In this document: piece after piece, positions 11,700 through 24,790 of the stretch
How the letters are laid out: the number at the start of each line of letters is the position of its first letter
Position numbering within the stretch: the stretch's first letter is position 1
Origin: Nicotiana tabacum
Lineage: Eukaryota > Streptophyta > Magnoliopsida > Solanales > Solanaceae
Direction of reading: 5' to 3'
Assembly: GCF_000715075.1 (NCBI RefSeq)
Contig: NC_134097.1
Coordinates: 71,705,190 to 71,769,189 of the forward strand
DNA: 64,000 nucleotides
Program-made: the position numbers and the translations under genes
Notes under the pieces: model-generated
What the model saw: only the letters and a program-made list of their open reading frames with translations
Told to the model about the DNA's origin: nothing
Databases searched by the model: none

Positions 11700-14396
11700 T
11701 GTCACGACCCAAACTGGAGGGCCATGACTAGCACCCGACCATACTTGCCGAGCACCAACATACATTTCATCTAACCTTCTTTATTATCTTTTAGGGCTGA
11801 CGAGATCAATATAAATGGTAGACCTGGATCATGGACAACCAGCAATAAGATATGACGGCATGAGCATACATAGCAGGGGATGACCAGACAATCAGGAAAC
11901 TACATATAAGGTATGAGCTACCACGCTACCATGAAAGACTATACAACAAAAACTAGCCGACAAGGCATACCAAACTATACATGAGTCGACACCTGTCTAT
12001 GAGCCTCTAAAGGAACATAAGTGCTGCAACATAGCCGGAACAGGGCCCCGACATACCCATAATGTCTATAACAAAAATGCATACCAAGACCAAGGCAAGT
12101 CCGGAGAAGGGATCTCGCCAATCACCGCTGAACTGGACAACCTACTTTGGTGGGGGAGCTGCACCTGCCTATCTATCAGAACCTGCAGCACGACATGTAG
12201 CGTCTACAAACAAAAGGACGTCAGTACGAATAAAGTACTGAGTATGTAAGGTAGGGAACCATAAATACGAACAATAATGTAAGCAAGGATAGAGAATATA
12301 CAACTTGTAACATCTTAGTACCTCTGAGGGCTACTGACATGAAATGCATGATACATATGTATAAATACATAAACCTTTAAAACATTCGCCTCTGTCGGCA
12401 TCATCATCATCATATCGTACCCGACCATAATAGGCTTGGTAAAAAACGTACCCGGCCATCATAAGGCTCGGTAGAATCGTACCCGGCCACGTGGAGCTCG
12501 ATAAAACCCAACTGATCAGTGGTTGCACAATAGGTGCCGTACCCGGCCAACTATAGAGTGGCTCGGTAGAGTAAAATAGATACATATATATAATGCATGC
12601 TCGACTCATGGAATCACATTCTAAACCTTTCGGAGTGACGTAAGGTCGGTATCCTCTGTACACGTTATTAGGACTAACTCTTCACTATGAACCTTATAAG
12701 AATCAAGAAGTACCAACAACATTGATAACATAAGAATAAGAGAAGCAACATTAACATCAATCGTTCCATAAGAGGGAAAACAATGTAAGTACTGCTAGCT
12801 TCTAAGAGTAGAGTATCTTGGAAGCTCGTTCATTACATTATGTACAATCAGAGTCGTGCAAAAGAAGGAAAGGGATAGCCTCACATACCTTGTATGTACT
12901 TCCCCAATCTCAAGCTATGCAATTGTCAAAACTCCTTAGTCTATAATAAGAGAAATGATACTATCGTTATCATTTAAGCGTCATAACTATTATGTATCGA
13001 CCACAACCTATTTTACGATGAAACGGACAGAACCTTCCCTATATATATGACTTCACACCATTCAAAACAATCACCAAACAGCCCAAACAACATCAATAAT
13101 AAACATATTGAGCCTCCCAAAATAGTCCACGCACAGCCTAATCACTCCATACATACGACGACCACCATAGTCGTGTCAAACGACCCAGAAATGTTACGAA
13201 TAACTATTATCCCACAACCCTACATATATATGGTGTTTCTCCACACCATTCCTCCTTCAAAACTCCACAAAACAATAGTAAAATATGCAGCCCAACAGCA
13301 ACACAAAACAGTCCACAAAACAATAACATTACTACCAAGCCTTTCGATATATATTTCACAAGTTCTAGCTTCAATGGCTTAGCCGCAACTTGGATAATCT
13401 TAAATACATATAGAGTAAGAGGTTCCTTACCTTTATACAGAAAGAAAAACTCCAATTTGACCTTAAATTTCCATGAAATATCCCTCCAATGCTGCCACAA
13501 CAACAAAAAAGCGAAACTAGCGATCAATTAGTGTTTTTCAGCACTAGAATCACTTTAGAAGGCTTAAAATCACCTAGGATTGATATTAAGAACATGAGGG
13601 AGTATTTACAGAACATAAACCCTTTAAAACAACCTCCCACATGAGCTGGAACGACACAAAAATGAGAAACAACAAGAAGAACAAGAGACTTACTAGCGCC
13701 ACGGAATTCCCGACACTTGATTTGTGTTGTTTGCCCTTTTTTTGGGTCTTGAATCTTGAGAGAACCTTGAGAGGATGTTCCTCGGGTTATAAGGTCTGAA
13801 AATAGTGAGAATAAATGACTTAAAACGGGTTGGAGGCATCTTATATAGGTCCAAATATCTTAAACCGCCTTAGTGGGCCCCATAGAGAGGTGCTTGGCGC
13901 AGTCTCGCGAAAATATGAATATCTCTCTACTTTGAGATCGTATCGATGAACGGTTTAATGAGTTGAAAACTAGACTCATAGATCTTTAATTTTGTTGGTA
14001 GATCACCCCGTAATTCCTTGTAAATTAGGAGAAAAGATTAGAAATATTTGACCTAATGTTTAAGTAAAATTATGAACCTAAGTTGCGACAACTTTTGTCG
14101 ACTTTTGTTTCATAACTCGCTTGACTTCAAGACTTATGATACGGATATTATATGATTAAAATACCTTAATACATGACCTCTTGAGTGTATTAAGCACCGC
14201 TAGATTTACCTGAAAATACGAGTTACAGCATCCTTGATTCATTTAACTTCTAATACTTGTTAATCACCCTTATACACTCTTGTATCACTTAAGACCAATA
14301 GGATTGACTTCTTATCATTTCAAAGATATTTCCTTCTTGGATTTATGTTAACTAATATATGGCGTGAACTAACACATATGTATATGGGTTGTAATA
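11700..14396 (-). repeat. Chromovirus 5' LTR
   Basis: The 2,697-base partner of 3737-6431. Its outer terminus on the minus strand is TATTACAACCC, where the other copy has TGTTACAGCCC. The subrepeat array is at 12415-12572. Confidence 0.93.
13840..13847 (-). promoter_or_regulatory. Putative TATA box in chromovirus 5' LTR
   Basis: TATATAAG on the minus strand is followed by a leader rich in CTCTCAAGG-type text, as expected for the U3/R junction. The 3' LTR copy near 5876 reads CTATATAGG. The assignment is by position and motif only. Confidence 0.4.
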
Positions 14397-15527
14397 GCAG
14401 TGATAGTTCCTAAAACAATAAAGGAATTTAATGATGTCGAACGCAAAGATATAGAAAAGAACTTTCGAGAAAATAAAATCCTCGTCTGTGGTATTGGACT
14501 AGATGAATATAACAGGATTTCAGCATGTCAATCTGCTAAAGAGATTTGGGAAGCTCTCCAAACAGCTCATAAAGGGACAACACAGGTAAAGCAGTCCAAG
14601 ATTGACATGCTAACCACAAGTTATGAGCTTTTCAGGATGAAGGATAATGAGTCCATTCAGTATATGCACACTTGCTTCACATCTATCATCAATGAGCTTC
14701 ACACTCTAGGAGAGATAATCCCTAGGAGCAAACTTTTCAAGAAGATACTTAGTGTATTACCTGGTTCCTGGGAAAGCAAAGTAAATGCTATCACAAAGGC
14801 AAATGATCTGCAGGAGCTGACCATTGATGAACTTGTCGGCAATCTAAAGACTTATGAAATGAAGAAGAGGAAGAAGAAGAAGGATAATGAGAGAAGAGAC
14901 CCCAAAAGGGAGAAGAACCTGGTCCTCAAGACGAACAATAATGACTCAGGTGGTGAGGATGCTGATATGGCCTACCTGACAAAAAGGTTTCAGAAAATGG
15001 TTCACAAAAATGGAGGCATTCCAAAAAGGGGCAGCTCCAGCAAGCCAAAAGGATATGACCTATGTCATAAGTGCGGTAAGCCAGGACACTTCATCAAGGA
15101 TTTCCCTCTCCTCAAGAAAGATCAATACAAAACACAATACTGACAAAGCAGCTAAGAGGAACCCAGTTCCTGACAAACGATTCAAGAGAAAAGATGTCGC
15201 TGACAATATTGTGAAACAAGCTCTTGCTGCATGGGGAGACTCTTCCAGCAAATCTGAAGAAGATAATGATCAAGGTGATAGCTCCATGATCGCAGTGGAA
15301 AGTGAAGCAGCTGAGTATGACTCACTCTTTTCCCTGATGGAAAATCTGACAATGATGAAAATGACGATGATGATGATGAGGTAAACTTGCTAGATGTTCA
15401 AAGAAATATAAAGTCTTATTCTCCAAAAAAATTGTCTTTGGAAAATATTTTAATTGATGCTTATCATAGTCTTATAAATGATAAAGATGCATTAACTGTG
15501 GAACTAGGAGAAACATAACAATTGGGA

Positions 15528-15830
15528 GATGATCTAGTAGTCGTTGTGGTAGACTTAAAGGAAACCATTGAGAGTCTAAAGAAAGAAAAAGATGCCTTAA
15601 CTGAAAAAATTGCAAACATAGAACATAAGAGAGATGATCTAGTGGTTGTTGTGGTCGATCTAAAAGCAACCATTGAATGTGTTAAAAAGGAGAAAGAAGT
15701 TTTAACTAAGAGGGTTGCTAACATTGAGCATGATAGAGATGAGCTATTAGTAGTGGTTGTATACCTAAAGAAAATAATTGAGGAACTAAAAGGGAGAGTA
15801 GGCTTGGGAACACTCAAAAAGGAAAGGAAG
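15528..15830 (+). repeat. Coiled-coil tandem repeat in the Sirevirus gag/pol region
   Basis: Three 105-base (35-residue) repeats start at 15528, 15633 and 15738. Each encodes D-D/E-L then a run of Val, followed by a Lys/Glu-rich heptad stretch and IANIEH-like ends. Thirty-five residues equal five heptads, so the repeat keeps coiled-coil register. The first two copies are the closest; the third degenerates after about 20 residues. Coiled coils in this part of the element are known in Sireviruses. Confidence 0.75.
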
Positions 15831-16361
15831 TTGCAAGTGAGGCACACCTTAGGTTTTAAAATGAGTTAAAATCAATGAAATCTTGTCTGTGTGCTGAGCT
15901 TGAGAAAAACAAACAACTTTAGGAAGATCTAAGCAATGAAGAGTGAACTAAAACAATCTCTTAAGTGGACATGGTCCTCTGATGCAATCACTGCTATATA
16001 TATAAATAGTGGAGGAAATAGGTAGGGAATCGGGTTTCAAAGGGAATAGGCTCCCTACAACCCTCATAGCAAGTACGTTATTGTACCTGATAACTGGCTC
16101 TGCATTCACTATGGTAACACTGGGCACTTTAAAGAAACCTGTAAGGCCAAGTTTTAGTCTCAATAGAAAAATAAAGTTTTTGCTAAAACAATAACTACTG
16201 CTAGGGAACCTGGTCCTTCATATAAAAAATATGTGATGCCTGCTTGGAACAAAAGAGCCCTCATTCACCCTTTTCCTCATTGCAAGGGACCCAAACTTGT
16301 TTGGGTTCCTACGTCTAACTCTTGATTTCCTTGTACAAGGAGCAGCCAACAATGATACATG

Positions 16362-16390
16362 GATAGCGGCTGCTCAAAGCACATGACTGG
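16362..16390 (+). pseudogene. Sirevirus protease remnant
   Basis: The frame here reads MDSGCSKHMTGS, the copia aspartic-protease active-site region (Asp-Ser-Gly). It is followed within a few bases by sequence matching the start of the integrase core (LDLLHMDL). The rest of the protease and the HHCC pre-integrase part are therefore missing by deletion. The stretch 15850-16360 before it is degenerate gag-pol spacer with no long frame. Confidence 0.65.
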
Positions 16391-16394
16391 AAGT

Positions 16395-17148
16395 TAGTAC
16401 CTCAAGGACACTTGATCTCCTCCATATGGATCTATGTGAACCTATGAGGGTTCTAAGTAGAGGAGGAAAGAAGTACATCTTCGTTATAGTGGATGACTAT
16501 TCCAGATTCACCTGGACTCTATTTCTCAGAACCAAGGATGAAACCTTTCAAGTGTTTGTGGCATTTATGAAGAAGATCCAGGTTACGATGAGCCATAATG
16601 TAGTATGTATTAAGTCTTACCATGGTACAGAATTTGACAATGCCAAATTCTACAAATTCTATGTTGAAAATGGCATCACTCACAATTTTTTAGCTCCAAG
16701 AACACCTCAACAAAATGGTATTGTGGAGAGGAAGAATAGGACTTTTGAAGATATGGCAACAACAATGTTGATTGACAATGGCATTGCAAAAGGTTTCTAG
16801 GCATAGGCCGTCAACACGGTATGCTACATGGTGAACAGGTGCATGATCAGGTCCCTTCTGAACAAAGCTCCATATGAATTGTTGAACAGAAGGAAGCCCA
16901 AGCTGACATATTTAAGGACATTTGGCTGTAAATGTTTTGTCCTCAACAATGGCAAGGAATCAATTGGTAAATTCGATGCCAAAAGCAATGAAGGAATCTT
17001 TCTGGGCTATTCATCACAAAGTAAAGCCTACAAAGTATACAACAAAAGAACTCAATGTGTTGAGAAAAGCATACATGTGATCTTCAATGAATCTTATCAC
17101 TCATGTGTAGAGGATTTGAATGATAAAAATGATCAAGACGGAGAATAG
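16395..17148 (+). pseudogene. Sirevirus integrase, broken
   Basis: The core runs from LLHMDLCEPM with IVDDYSRFTW (first catalytic Asp) through RTPQQNGIVERKNRT (catalytic Glu). The second catalytic Asp, normally in a SDHGTEF motif, is Tyr here (KSYHGTEFDN, near 16615-16640). A stop at 16798-16800 again replaces an expected Trp codon (GFW), with another stop shortly after. The C-terminal part (16828-17148) keeps the copia integrase tail LRTFGCKCFVLNN. Integrase would insert the cDNA; this one lacks a catalytic residue. Confidence 0.85.
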
Positions 17149-17600
17149 TCAATTGTCCCTGGTAAAGTCATTGAAATGGAAAATGGAAAGGCTAATATGA
17201 TGAGCCACGTCGAGGAATCAAATAAGGATGGTGAAACCATATCTCCAATTGATAGAGAGGAACCTGGTCTCTTAATCACAACAATTGAAGCTGAGAACAG
17301 AGTTATCGATACTGTCCAAGGCATTCCCACATGCTGAGATAAGAAGAATCCAAAGATCACAGTCATAAATACCTGGAGCTTTTAACAATGAGACTCAGGT
17401 GTCTAACTAGAAACACAAAAGTTCACACCTCTTGAAAACGTAATCACTTCTCTTGATTCAAGAATTCAAACCAGATTAAAGACAAGAAACTCACTTAACT
17501 TCTCAACCTTTCTCTCTCAAATAGAGCCCAAAAATATCAAGGGAGCATTGAAAGATGCAGACTGTATTACAGCTATGCAAGAAGAGCTCCATCAATTTGA
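17149..17600 (+). pseudogene. Linker between integrase and RT, decayed
   Basis: This region carries the variable acidic linker of copia pol with stops and frameshifts. A recognisable frame resumes near 17640 with GTRWVFRNKLDE. Nothing else is seen. Confidence 0.5.
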
Positions 17601-17616
17601 GAGGAACATCGTATGG

Positions 17617-18470
17617 CACCCGGTTCCATGACCTGCTGACCGAACTATTATAGGGACCAGGTGGGTATTCAGAAACAAACTTGATGAGTTTGGGAACACA
17701 ACAAGGAACAAGGTAAGGCTAGTAGTTCAAGGCTACAATCAGGAAGAGGGAATTGACTATGATGAAACTTTTGATCTAGTTGCTCGAATGAAGACAATCA
17801 GAATTCTCATTGCCTTTGCATCTCATATGGAATTCAAATTGATCCAAATGGATGTCAACAGTGCATTTCTAAATGGTTTTCTAAAGGAAGAGGTCTTCCT
17901 CAAGCAACCACCTAGATTTGAGAATCTTGAGCACGTCTTTAAACTTGACAAAGCTTTGTATGGGCTAAAGCAGGCTCCTCGCGCTTGGTATGAAAGGTTG
18001 TCAAATTTTCTTCTAGAAAATGGTTTTACAAGAGGAAAAATTGACAACACCCTTTTTCTGAAGAAACGAGGGAGGAGCACGCTCATTGTGTAAGTCTATG
18101 TTGATGGCATCATTTTTGGAGCAACGAATGATTCTCTGTGTGAGGAATTTGCAAAACTCATGGGGAGTGTGTTTGAAATGAGCATGATGGGGAAACTGAA
18201 TTTTTTCTTTGGTTTACAAGTGAAGCAAACTCCCAAGGGGACAATGATAAGTCAGCAGAAGTACATCAATGAGCTGCTGAAGAGATTTGACATGGAAGGA
18301 TCAAAAATCATTGATACTCCCATTGCCACAAACACTCGTCAGGACATGGATGAACCTGGTTCCTCTGTGAATAAGACCATGTATAGAGGTATCATAGGGT
18401 CACTCCTGCATCTCACTGCAAGTAGACCAGACATTTTTTTAGTATGGGTCTTTGTGCCAGGTTCAATCTA
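17617..18470 (+). pseudogene. Sirevirus reverse transcriptase, broken
   Basis: Copia RT signatures appear in order: GTRWVFRNKLDE, KVRLVVQGYNQEEGIDYDETF, QMDVNSAFLNG, ALYGLKQAPRAWYE, then YVDG and GLQVKQTPKG. The active-site YVDD reads YVDG. A TAA at about 18091 interrupts where a Gln codon is expected just before YVD (CAA to TAA). The fingers/palm segment is in one frame from 17788 and the thumb part in 18160-18471. Confidence 0.88.
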
Positions 18471-19031
18471 ATCCAAAGGAATCTCATTTGAAGGCAGCCA
18501 AGAGAATCCTCAGATATCTCAAAGGGACACAAGACCTGGTTCTCTACTATCCCTCAAGATACAATTTTGATTTAATTGGGTATGTTGATGTTGACTACGT
18601 TGGGTATCTGGTGGACAGGAAAAGCACTTCTGGCATGGCACATTTTTTGGGTTCATGTCTGATTTCATGGGGTACAAGAAAACAAAACTCAGTGGCCCTC
18701 TCAACTGTAGAAGCTGAATATATGGCAGGTGCTCTTGCTGTGCTCAATTGTTGTGGATTAAATAGTAGCTGGAAGATTTTGGTGTGTTTTCTGATTGCGT
18801 GCCCTTACTATGTGACAATACCAATTCTCTCAACATGGCTAAGAATCCAGTTCAACATAAGAGAACAAAGCATATTGATGTGCGATTCTCAGAGACAATG
18901 TTGAAAAAGGGCTCATCTGTATGAAATTTTGCAGCACAGAAAATCAAATTGCAGACATATTCACTAAAGCACTAAGCAGAGAGCACTTTGAAAGGAATTG
19001 CTTGGCACTAGTTTTGATGAAATCAAGCTGA
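18452..19031 (+). pseudogene. Sirevirus RNase H and end of pol
   Basis: The stretch has LKGTQDLVLYYPS, GYVDVDYVGYLVDRKSTSG and VALSTVEAEYMA, the typical copia RNase H order with its acidic residues. Frame changes occur at the join with RT and after 18760. The pol terminus ADIFTKALSREHFE is recognisable and ends at a TGA at 19029-19031. Confidence 0.85.
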
Positions 19032-19742
19032 TAACCTGGTCCCTCGATGATTGGTTGCGAAAGAAGTGTACAGGTAGAATAGCTAAAAAGTGTTTTCTGG
19101 CAAAGTCTAACTCATCTCTATACCGTTACATGTAGACACGCATGATGATTACAGAGCAAACAAATAGCTAATGCATTGCACGCTGGTCAAAGGATAGGTT
19201 ACATTTGCAAAATCTATTAGGGAACCTGGTTCCCTCGACACAGGTTAGTAGTTCCTTTGTACTCTCATGCACAATTTTTTAAACGGCTAAAACGGTGCCA
19301 TGTCATTAAATTGTCAGTTTCTTTTCTTTCCCGCTTTTTGAATGCAAGCATCTTGGCCCTTTATGAAGCGACCCGACTACCTAAATTGACACCTATTACT
19401 AAATCGGTCACTCACCCCTCTTAAATAAATCCACTCACAATCACTTTCACCACTATTCACATCAAAAAATCCAAAATTACTCTTTTTCCTTCTTCAAACC
19501 AAACACTTTCTTCTTCGACTCACTGCATTCCAAGCGTCATCCCCATTGTGTCTTCATTCGTTGAAGCATAAGTGATAGAACCCACACCCTCCACTCTGAA
19601 TAGTCCAAACCCTAAGCCAGAATCACAACCACCCTCTAATTCCTCTCCAACCCAATCGAGTACTGGTTCTCTTTGGAGTCGCAAAACTTCGACTCCCAAA
19701 ACGTTTGTGGTTGTGACCTCTCCTTTTTCCTCTCCAGAATAA
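19032..19742 (+). other. Sirevirus spacer between pol and third ORF
   Basis: There is no supported gene. It holds a perfect GGGAACC-T-GGTTCCC palindrome (19220-19234) and a pyrimidine-rich stretch before the third ORF. Confidence 0.6.
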
Positions 19743-19764
19743 ATGGTCGAAGAGGATGCAATAG
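19743..19764 (+). pseudogene. First codons of the Sirevirus third ORF
   Basis: ATG at 19743 starts MVEEDAIA. The frame is cut by the giant-LTR element after the target duplication aatag and resumes at 43120, where AKEENPK follows in frame. Confidence 0.6.
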
Positions 19765-22700
19765 TGTCACACCTCCTTTTTCCGCCCCCGCGAGGGTGCA
19801 AGGGAGTTTTCTCCAATTAAAGGACAGTCGAAACGGGATTTGTTTATTTGTTTCAGAGTCGCCACCTGGGAATTTTAAGGCGTCCCAAGTCACCGGTTTT
19901 AATCCCTGAATCGAGGAGAATATGACTCTGTCTATTTAACAGTCTACGCACCAGAAATCCGGATAAGGAATTCTGTTAACCCGGGAGAAGGTGTTAGGCA
20001 TTCCCGAGTTCTGTGGTTCTAGCACGGTCGCTCAACTGTTATATTCGGCTTGATTATTTTGATTTGTAAAATACATTTTTATTGCATGATTTTATTGTTA
20101 CCGCTTCTATTTATATTTAAAGACCCTTCTTTGAATCAAATCACGCGTACGTATATTCGTGTTATAAATTATATTTTTTTAAAAAACATGCGGAGTTGTG
20201 TCACGCGCACGTGTACATGATAATATAGATAATATATTTATTAAAACAATTATTTTCGAAATTGTGCTTAAATAAAATCAAAAACATTCGCCCTTTTTGT
20301 ATAATTAAGTAGTGAACCTCACATCTCGGGGTTTTATGAAATTAATAATGATATTCTCCGAGGAATCCCTTTTATTAAATATTCTATCGAAGTTGCGCGA
20401 ACGCATAATCCGAATTGCTTTTAGAAATATAATCAGGTTACGCGAACGTATCCCTAATCACAAAAATATTCTTGATAAGGTTCTCTACAAATTGTTATTA
20501 CGTGTTGACCGCGAGCCTTATTTTACACATATGAATCATATATCTCAAATTTTAAAGAATTAATGGCGTGAAGAAGAAAACAAACAATATGTATCAAAAA
20601 CTACTACCATTTTTATCGTGGATACAACATTAATATATCAATAAATCGAATCGCATTTAAAACTGGAAAAAGAATTAATTTGATAAACAAATTAATAGTT
20701 TCCGAAGAATTTTTATTGTTATATTTAATGCGAACTCTATTTCTACATATCCTTGACATAAAATGTTGCAATTTGTGCTTATAAATCCCATATCCTTCTC
20801 ATATACTTGTTTTTAGTCCAAAGTTATAATTGTTTGGTTAATTTGTTTACAATGGTAGATAAGAATCAAGTTGATAAGAAAGAGAACTATTATACAAATT
20901 GATTCAATAAAATTGCATCACATGCAATATAGTTGTACGTTTGAACCATTCCTAATATTCTAAATCGTAACGAACTGTATCAACTCACCTTCCACATATG
21001 ATTATATATATACTCATCATCATGCCATATATGAACATACAACTTATATCAATCTAAACCAAAATCAGATTTTTACAAGATATACTAATAATGTAATTTC
21101 TTGATACTTCCATTCTACTTTACATTTAGCTAACAATATTACGGGATGTAATTAATGGCCCATTTTATGCCATGTTCCCTACCTTGATATTTCAATCATG
21201 ACTTCACTTAATGAAAATTCCGAAATAGGTGATATTATTACAACACTTAAACGAACTTTAAGAGGTAACAATTATCTTATATTCATTACGCCAAACGTAC
21301 TACTATATTAATCAACTGAAACAAAACCAAATTTTTAACTGATGAACTTGAACGAATGGAAAACAGAATTATAATTCCCGAACTTCATTAATTTGTCATG
21401 TTGAAGCTTTTCGTGACATGAATTTACAGATATGTACCTGATATTGGAAGCAAAAGAAAATAAAGATGAGAATCAGCAGCAGTAATAACAGTACAACAGC
21501 AACAACTGCCCAGCAACAGTAACAACCCAGTAACAGACCGGTGGAGTAGTAATCCCAAAAACAAAAACTTCAAGCTTTGAATGAAACAACAACCATTAAT
21601 ACTAATTTTAAACAAAGAAAGAACGCAGAAGATTTTTTAGTTTTTATTTTTATTTTGAAAGCTTAAATATTTTTCGGAATTATTCTCTCTTAAATGTTCA
21701 GCCCTTTTTTCTCTCTTCTATTTTTCTTCCCAGATTCGTTTCTCTTATCTGTGTTTTTTTTTCTCTCGTATCTGTCTGTATTCTCTTGTCTTGTGTTCAA
21801 GACTTCATATATATAATCTCATCCCATAAATCTTTTAATCAATTAAAATCAATACTTTTTCTCTACCCAACCCATTATCTTTCCACTCATCCCCATTACA
21901 TTAAATAAACAAATCACACCATCCCATTTCATTTTGTCCCCCATGCTTCACTTAAAATAATACAAGATTCCCCCCACTAAATTTTGTCTTGTCCCCCCTT
22001 TATATTAAACAACTATATCACAACTCACCCCATTTCATTTTGTCCCCCATGCTTCATATAAACAATTACAAAATGTACAATACCTAAACTACCCCTCCGA
22101 CCCTATTGCAAATTACTATTTTACCCCCGAAAGTACTATAAATTATCAAACTACCCATCAGCTATAACACATCAATTAATCAAACTTAACCAAAATATAG
22201 ACAATATGATTAATTTCTAACAATGTTCAAACAACAAATTTCATGAACATGATTTCTTCAATATTTCAACAACAAATCACATGAACATGAATTGAACAAC
22301 AAAGAACAACTAAAATTTGATTGAACAATATTTTAGCAACAAACAATCCTATTTTCGGATTCAACAACAACAACAACAAACAAGTATATTTAGATTTCTA
22401 AATTCAATAATATTGAACTTAAAATCAACTACTCTAACAACATTACAACAAACAATTCCTATATTAAACTTAAACAAGATTATGAGACAAATTCAAGAAA
22501 TAATCATAAATGATAAACAAGAAATCAAACTATACAAAATTCGGATTCAAGATCATCCAAACAAAGTATGAACATGAATGAATCTATTTTAACACAACAA
22601 ACATGACGGATTAAAACGATTAAATCAATATATTTCCTTTAACACAACTAAATTCTTTTTAGACAAATAACAAGATCGACGAATAAACAATTATGAACTT

Positions 22701-24288
22701 AAGCTTGAACTTAACAATATTAACAATTTCTAACAATACATAAACACATGAAACAAATTGAAGAAATAGTTAATTAAATTTCAATTTGAATCTAACAAAC
22801 ATCAAACTAACAAATATTCACTTAAACAATAATACAAACATGAAATGAATATGAAAACAACTAATTAAACTTCTATTTTGAAATCTGAAAATTAATTTTA
22901 ACAAAGCACATGAACATGAACAAACTAGAAAAATGATTTCAACGATGAACAACGAACAAACAAGAATTGAATTCTTTAACGATTTTGGATCCGGAAAATA
23001 TCAAACAAAAATATGGACAAAAATAAAACTCAAAAACAACTAACCGGAGATGAATCAACGACGAACTTTGATTGTAAACAAATCTGTCCGAGCCTCGACC
23101 AAAGCTCGAACGAAGGACGACGAAGATGAAGAAGAAGTAGAAGCAGACGCAGCTCGAAGAGAAGAGACGCAATGGCAGCCATGGCTGCCTGCGTTGATGA
23201 GGAACAGCTGGACGAGCTGGAACGGCAGCAGCAGTGGCGACCATGGCAGCAGCTGTCCGTCGACGGGGAGAAGAAGAAACATCGGCAGAAGCAACGGGGG
23301 CAGAAACGGGCAGCAGTGGCGCGTTTGAACGATGAGGAAGCAGCTGCGGCGAAGCAGGAGCTTCGACGAGCAGCAACAGCAGTCTTAAAGTGAGGAAGAA
23401 GAAGCAGCAACGTTGGTTAAAGCTCGACGAAGAACGAAGGAGGAGGAGCAGCCATGGATGAGCTTTTTGAGCTCGATATGGAGAAGATGAAGACGCAACT
23501 GGGTTGTCCATGGTGAGGGTGAAGATGAAGCTGTGAGGGGTTGTTTGGACGTGATAATGGAGGGTAAAGGGCAGCCATGGGAGGGGTGTTTGGATGCTTG
23601 GAGAAGAAGAAGATAATAGGGAGGGGGGTGGCGGATGGTTAGTATAGTTTTAGGGTTTTCTTTTGTTTTTCTTTTTTTGTTTTGTTTTTTTGTTTTGTAA
23701 AAAATGAAAAATGAAAATGAAGAGGGGGATTTGGGTTGTTGGTACTGGACTGGGTCGACCCAGTTCGAAATGGACTGGGTCGTTTGGGAAGATTGGGCCA
23801 TTTTTTTTGGGCTTGTGGCTTGAAATCGAAGAAGAGACCCAATTCCGACTTTCTTTATATTTTCGCTCTCTTTTCTTCTTTTATTTCTCTAAAACTAAAT
23901 TATAAAAATACATAAACTATTATTAAGAACTAAATTAAGTTATAAAAGCGCAAATTAACTCCAAATAACAATTAGCGCACAATTAAGTAATAATTAAGCA
24001 TAAAAATGTATATTTGGACATTAAATGCTAAAAATGCAAACGATGCCTATTTTTGTAATTTTTAATTTTTGTAAAACACATTTAATTACTAACAGTTGTA
24101 TAATTAAATCCTACATGCAAAAATGTGACATATTTTTGTATTTTTTTATTAATTTAGCAAATAAACATGCACAGACAAATACAAATAATTATTCAAAATA
24201 TCACAAAATTGCACACCAAAGAAAAACCATTTTATTTTTGAATTTTTTGGGAGTAATTCTCATATTGGGCAAAAATCACGTGCTTACA
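19765..24288 (-). repeat. Giant-LTR element 3' LTR
   Basis: The 4,524-base LTR is AT-rich over most of its length. A GC-richer block (23050-23620) after an AAAACCCTAAAA stretch on the minus strand resembles a plant leader. It carries a Ser/Leu-rich 190-codon frame (22939-23511) present in both LTRs, for which there is no evidence of function. Confidence 0.92.
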
Positions 24289-24301
24289 GCTGCCCCTCTT
24301 T
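24289..24301 (-). other. Polypurine tract of the giant-LTR element
   Basis: AAAGAGGGGCAGC on the minus strand abuts TGTAAGCACGTG of the 3' LTR, the usual Tat/Ogre arrangement. Confidence 0.85.
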
Positions 24302-24790
24302 GCCCGGAGACACGAAGGGTTTTCGTGCAAAGATAAAGCGAGCGATTTTTGCCTATCCGAGTACTCCGTTGAAGCATTTTTTGAAAAAGATTTGACCGAA
24401 CCTTTGCTTCAAAGGTTTCCTACATATCCTGGGCTAAATAGGAATCAGGTCAATGTAGTTCGGGAAATTTTGGTAGCTGGGACTACCGTGGGACTGCATT
24501 GTTACTGTTGTTGCATGCTATTACCACTGCTTACCGATCTCCTTGTTACACCATGCTTAAAAGAAAACAAGAAGCTAGGCTAGAGTACAATTTGTTTTTT
24601 GTTGCCTTGCTTCCTTGTCTGCTTGCATTTCTTCCGGTGTTTTTCTTCTTTTGACACATGTACTTGAGTTTGTACTGTGACCTCTTGTTGCAATCTTCTG
24701 TTTCCCGGTGCCGGGGAATTTTATTGTTTCCTGCTGGAGATTACTATTGTAACCCTCATGTTTTATTGTCCTCTGACTTGATCTTGAATA

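Larger units (their letters stand above)
3732..14401 (-). mobile_element. Tekay-like Ty3/gypsy chromovirus
   Basis: The element is 3737-14396, flanked by the target duplication gcagt (3732-3736, 14397-14401). On the minus strand the order is 5' LTR (11700-14396), tRNA-Met primer site, gag, protease, RT, RNase H, integrase with a chromodomain-like C-terminus, purine tract and 3' LTR (3737-6431). LTRs of 2.7 kb and the chromodomain fit the Del/Tekay lineage, though lineage was judged from motifs only. All ORFs contain stops or frameshifts. LTR similarity is high with scattered differences, so it is younger than the Sirevirus it disrupts. Confidence 0.93.
3552..15384 (+). pseudogene. Sirevirus gag, broken and split by the Tekay-like insertion
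   Basis: The start ATG at 3552 opens MAAPPNFEEG. The frame runs to 3736 and resumes at 14402 after the chromovirus; joining the two sides gives ...GDPAV-IVPKT... in frame. The second part holds the copia gag region (UBN2-like, 14402-14850), a basic Lys/Arg stretch, and a zinc knuckle CHKCGKPGHFIKDF near 15063-15105 whose last Cys has become Phe. Two early stops (near 3631 and 3679) sit where conserved Trp codons are expected (TGG to TAG). A frameshift near 15110-15130 moves the frame (continuing to 15384), and another follows. Gag would form the virus-like particle; this copy cannot make a full protein. Confidence 0.85.

Noticed and set aside
22939..23511. 190-codon Ser/Leu/Pro-rich ORF, also at 41779-42351
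   Set aside because: It occurs identically placed in both LTRs of one recent element, so conservation only reflects LTR identity; composition is low complexity and overlaps frames on the other strand.
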